Positions 5,650 to 7,082 of a stretch of DNA of 7,082 nucleotides are shown in pieces. The stretch is from positions 1 to 7,082 of the forward strand of contig JAABTE010000135.1 of assembly GCA_011390035.1 (NCBI GenBank), written 5' to 3'. The translations under genes were made by a program, and so were the position numbers. The first letter of the stretch is position 1. The number at the start of each line of letters is the position of its first letter. The stretch comes from Desulfobacteraceae bacterium (GTDB lineage: Bacteria > Desulfobacterota > Desulfobacteria > Desulfobacterales > JAABSP01). The notes below the pieces were generated by a model that saw only the letters and a program-made list of their open reading frames with translations, did not search any database and was not told the DNA's origin.

Positions 5650-6578
5650 ATCCGTCCCGGCAGCGTCCGGCCAAGGTAGACCGACAGGGCGCGGGCGCAC
5701 CCTTTCAGCCGTTCCAGATCGATGCCCGTTTCAATCCCCATGGCCGCGAGCAGATGGACCGTGTCTTCCGTGGGAATATTGCCTGCGGCGCCGGGAACAA
5801 AGGGGCATCCGCCCAACCCGCCCACCGAGGCGTCGAAGGATCGGATGCCGAACCCGAGGGCGATGGCGAGATTGGCCAGACCCAGCCCCCGGGTGTCATG
5901 AAAATGCATCCCCACCTCCAGCCCACCGGCAACCGGCAGCACCCGCTCCAGCAACCGGGACACCGACAGGGGATTGCCCATGCCGGTGGTGTCGGCCAGG
6001 GTGATGGCGTCAGCGCCGGCCCCGGCCATCTCGGCGACCATTTCCGCCACCCTCTCAATGGGGATTTCCCCTTCGAACACGCACCCCAGGGCGCACTGAA
6101 TTCCGCCGATCACCGTCGCCCCGCCCGCCGCGGCCCGGCGGATCATGGCGACCCCCTGCCCCAGGGCCGCCCGCCGATCCATGCCCGCGTTGCGAAGGGA
6201 GTGGGCGTCGCTTGCGGACACGGAGGCCTCGATCCGCTCCATTCCCGCGTCCAGGGCGCGCTCCACCCCCCTGAGGTTTAACGCCAGGGCCGACCAGGTC
6301 AATCCATCCCGCCGGGGCAGCCGACGGGCCACCTCCGCGGCGTCCGCCATCTGGGGAACCTTTTCCGGATGCACGAAGGCCACTGCCTGGATGCGGGAAA
6401 ACCCGGCGTCCGCCAGCATCCGGATGAATTCGATCTTGAGGTCGGTCGGGATGATGGCCGATTCGAACTGAAATCCGTCCCGGGGGCCCACCTCGGTGAG
6501 GATCACGGAGGCGGGGAGCCGGTCCCGCCATGGGGACTGCGGCGATTCCCCGCCCGGATGACGACCGCCAAAGGTCAT
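5616..6578 (-). CDS. Hydroxymethylglutaryl-CoA lyase family enzyme
   Basis: This 320-residue TIM-barrel protein has the HMG-CoA lyase signature residues. R33-D34 lie in EVGPRDG, H225 and H227 in MHFHDTRG (metal ligands), C258 in GGLGGCP (catalytic loop) and N267 in AGN nine residues later, as in characterised lyases. Such enzymes cleave 3-hydroxy-3-methylglutaryl-CoA to acetyl-CoA and acetoacetate, the last step of leucine degradation; related members act on other 3-hydroxyacyl-CoAs. No leucine-pathway genes flank it here, so the substrate is inferred from family only. The ATG at 6578 overlaps the upstream gene's stop as ATGA. This adds about 20 residues before the usual start of the fold, so GTG at Val25 is a weaker alternative. 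Its 3' end overlaps the convergent Hpt gene by 34 bases. The protein should be cytosolic: no export signal is seen. Confidence 0.88.
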   Translation of the reverse strand: MTFGGRHPGGESPQSPWRDRLPASVILTEVGPRDGFQFESAIIPTDLKIEFIRMLADAGFSRIQAVAFVHPEKVPQMADAAEVARRLPRRDGLTWSALALNLRGVERALDAGMERIEASVSASDAHSLRNAGMDRRAALGQGVAMIRRAAAGGATVIGGIQCALGCVFEGEIPIERVAEMVAEMAGAGADAITLADTTGMGNPLSVSRLLERVLPVAGGLEVGMHFHDTRGLGLANLAIALGFGIRSFDASVGGLGGCPFVPGAAGNIPTEDTVHLLAAMGIETGIDLERLKGCARALSVYLGRTLPGRIYRLDSPGSES

Positions 6579-7042
6579 TGAACCCGCTCGTAAAAGCCCT
6601 GCCGGACGCTGCGGATTTTCCCCTGCTTCTTCAGACGATGGACGATATTGCCCACCTTTTTCTTGTCGAACCCGGTGTGCTGGGAAAGATCATCGATATC
6701 GATGCCGCGCTCGGCCTTGTTGATCACCGCCAGAACCGCGAAGGTGGCCGTGTCGGCGCCCGGGCGGCCGGCGCTTCTGCGCCCGGCGCTGGGGGCGGCC
6801 TTGGCGGGCTTTTCCGCCTTTTCCTTTTTTTCCGCCTTTGCAGGCCGACCCCTTCGCGCCGGGGCCGGCTCTGCCGGCTTTTGGGCGGGGGGCGGCTCCG
6901 GGGCGCCGGCGTCCGCGGCGGGCGGGGCCTGGTCCTCTTCGGCCATGTTCTCAAGGCCCCTGGCCACTTCATCGATTCCCCTGGCGAACGCCTTCAACCC
7001 GCTGGCCAGCGCATCAATGAAAAACTTGGGTTCGATTTGCAT
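6575..7042 (-). CDS. Small DNA-binding protein: AT-hook-like linker plus winged helix
   Basis: This 155-residue protein has three parts. Residues 1-36 are an amphipathic helix (IDALASGLKAFARGIDEVAR). Residues 37-96 are a low-complexity Ala/Pro/Lys linker with two GRP cores, RRGRPAK (63-69) and SAGRPG (90-95), reminiscent of AT-hooks. Residues about 97-154 look like a winged helix-turn-helix: 'FAVLAVINKAERGIDIDDLSQ', then recognition-helix-like 'KKKVGNIVHRLKKQGKI', then wing 'RQGFYERV'. I infer a chromatin- or transcription-related role. The basic tail-like linker recalls histone H1-like bacterial proteins, but this is a resemblance only. ATG 7042 has AAGGAG eight bases upstream, a strong ribosome site. 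The stop overlaps the lyase start by ATGA. The promoter must lie in the last 40 bases or beyond the window. I do not recognise a named family. Confidence 0.78.
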   Translation of the reverse strand: MQIEPKFFIDALASGLKAFARGIDEVARGLENMAEEDQAPPAADAGAPEPPPAQKPAEPAPARRGRPAKAEKKEKAEKPAKAAPSAGRRSAGRPGADTATFAVLAVINKAERGIDIDDLSQHTGFDKKKVGNIVHRLKKQGKIRSVRQGFYERVQ

Positions 7043-7082
7043 GGTGATCTCTCCTTTTCGTGTGAATTGATTGCAAGCAAGA
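7043..7082 (-). promoter_or_regulatory. Ribosome-binding site and leader of the winged-helix gene
   Basis: On the minus strand the leader reads AAGGAGAGATCACC directly before ATG, with AAGGAG (7056-7051) eight bases from the start. Only 40 bases upstream of the gene are present, and no complete promoter can be called. Confidence 0.6.

Overview
This is a GC-rich, densely coded bacterial window with six protein genes and no RNA genes, mobile elements or CRISPR. Three things point to a Desulfobacterota (sulfate-reducer-like) chromosome: the soluble hybrid kinase with a receiver plus Hpt layout, the HEAT/DUF349 protein, and the codon use. This taxonomic call is an inference from style, not from a marker gene.

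Layout. On the minus strand, 1-886 is the N-terminal 295 codons of a HEAT-repeat/DUF349 protein that runs off the left edge. A 233-base non-coding stretch (887-1119) separates it from a minus-strand outer-membrane beta-barrel gene (1120-2361), which probably starts at TTG. A 374-base AT-rich divergent intergenic region (2362-2735) has a good sigma70-type promoter facing each way. On the plus strand, a YfcE-like metallophosphodiesterase (2736-3236) overlaps by ATGA a cytosolic hybrid histidine kinase (3233-5044). The kinase is followed, in another frame, by its apparent Hpt domain (4945-5649). The Hpt gene runs tail-to-tail, with a 34-base overlap, into a minus-strand pair: an AT-hook-like winged-helix protein (6575-7042) and, coupled to it by ATGA, an HMG-CoA lyase-type enzyme (5616-6578).

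How the genes work together. The plus-strand unit looks like one signalling transcript: phosphodiesterase, then a kinase-receiver protein, then a phosphotransfer module. The minus-strand unit joins a small DNA-binding protein to a carbon-metabolism enzyme. The outer-membrane and DUF349 genes lie on the same strand, but each may have its own promoter.

Main observation. The kinase and Hpt reading frames are separated by what looks like a single missing A in the second copy of a 30-base direct repeat, at about 4900/4901. The first copy has the base. Restoring it would fuse the two frames into one protein of about 805 residues (HisKA, HATPase, REC, Hpt), a standard architecture. The split is therefore a recent frameshift, a slippage-prone site or a sequence error, not a novel gene pair. 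I see no clearly undescribed biological system here. The other findings are the repeat-built linkers, the gene couplings and candidate regulatory structures.
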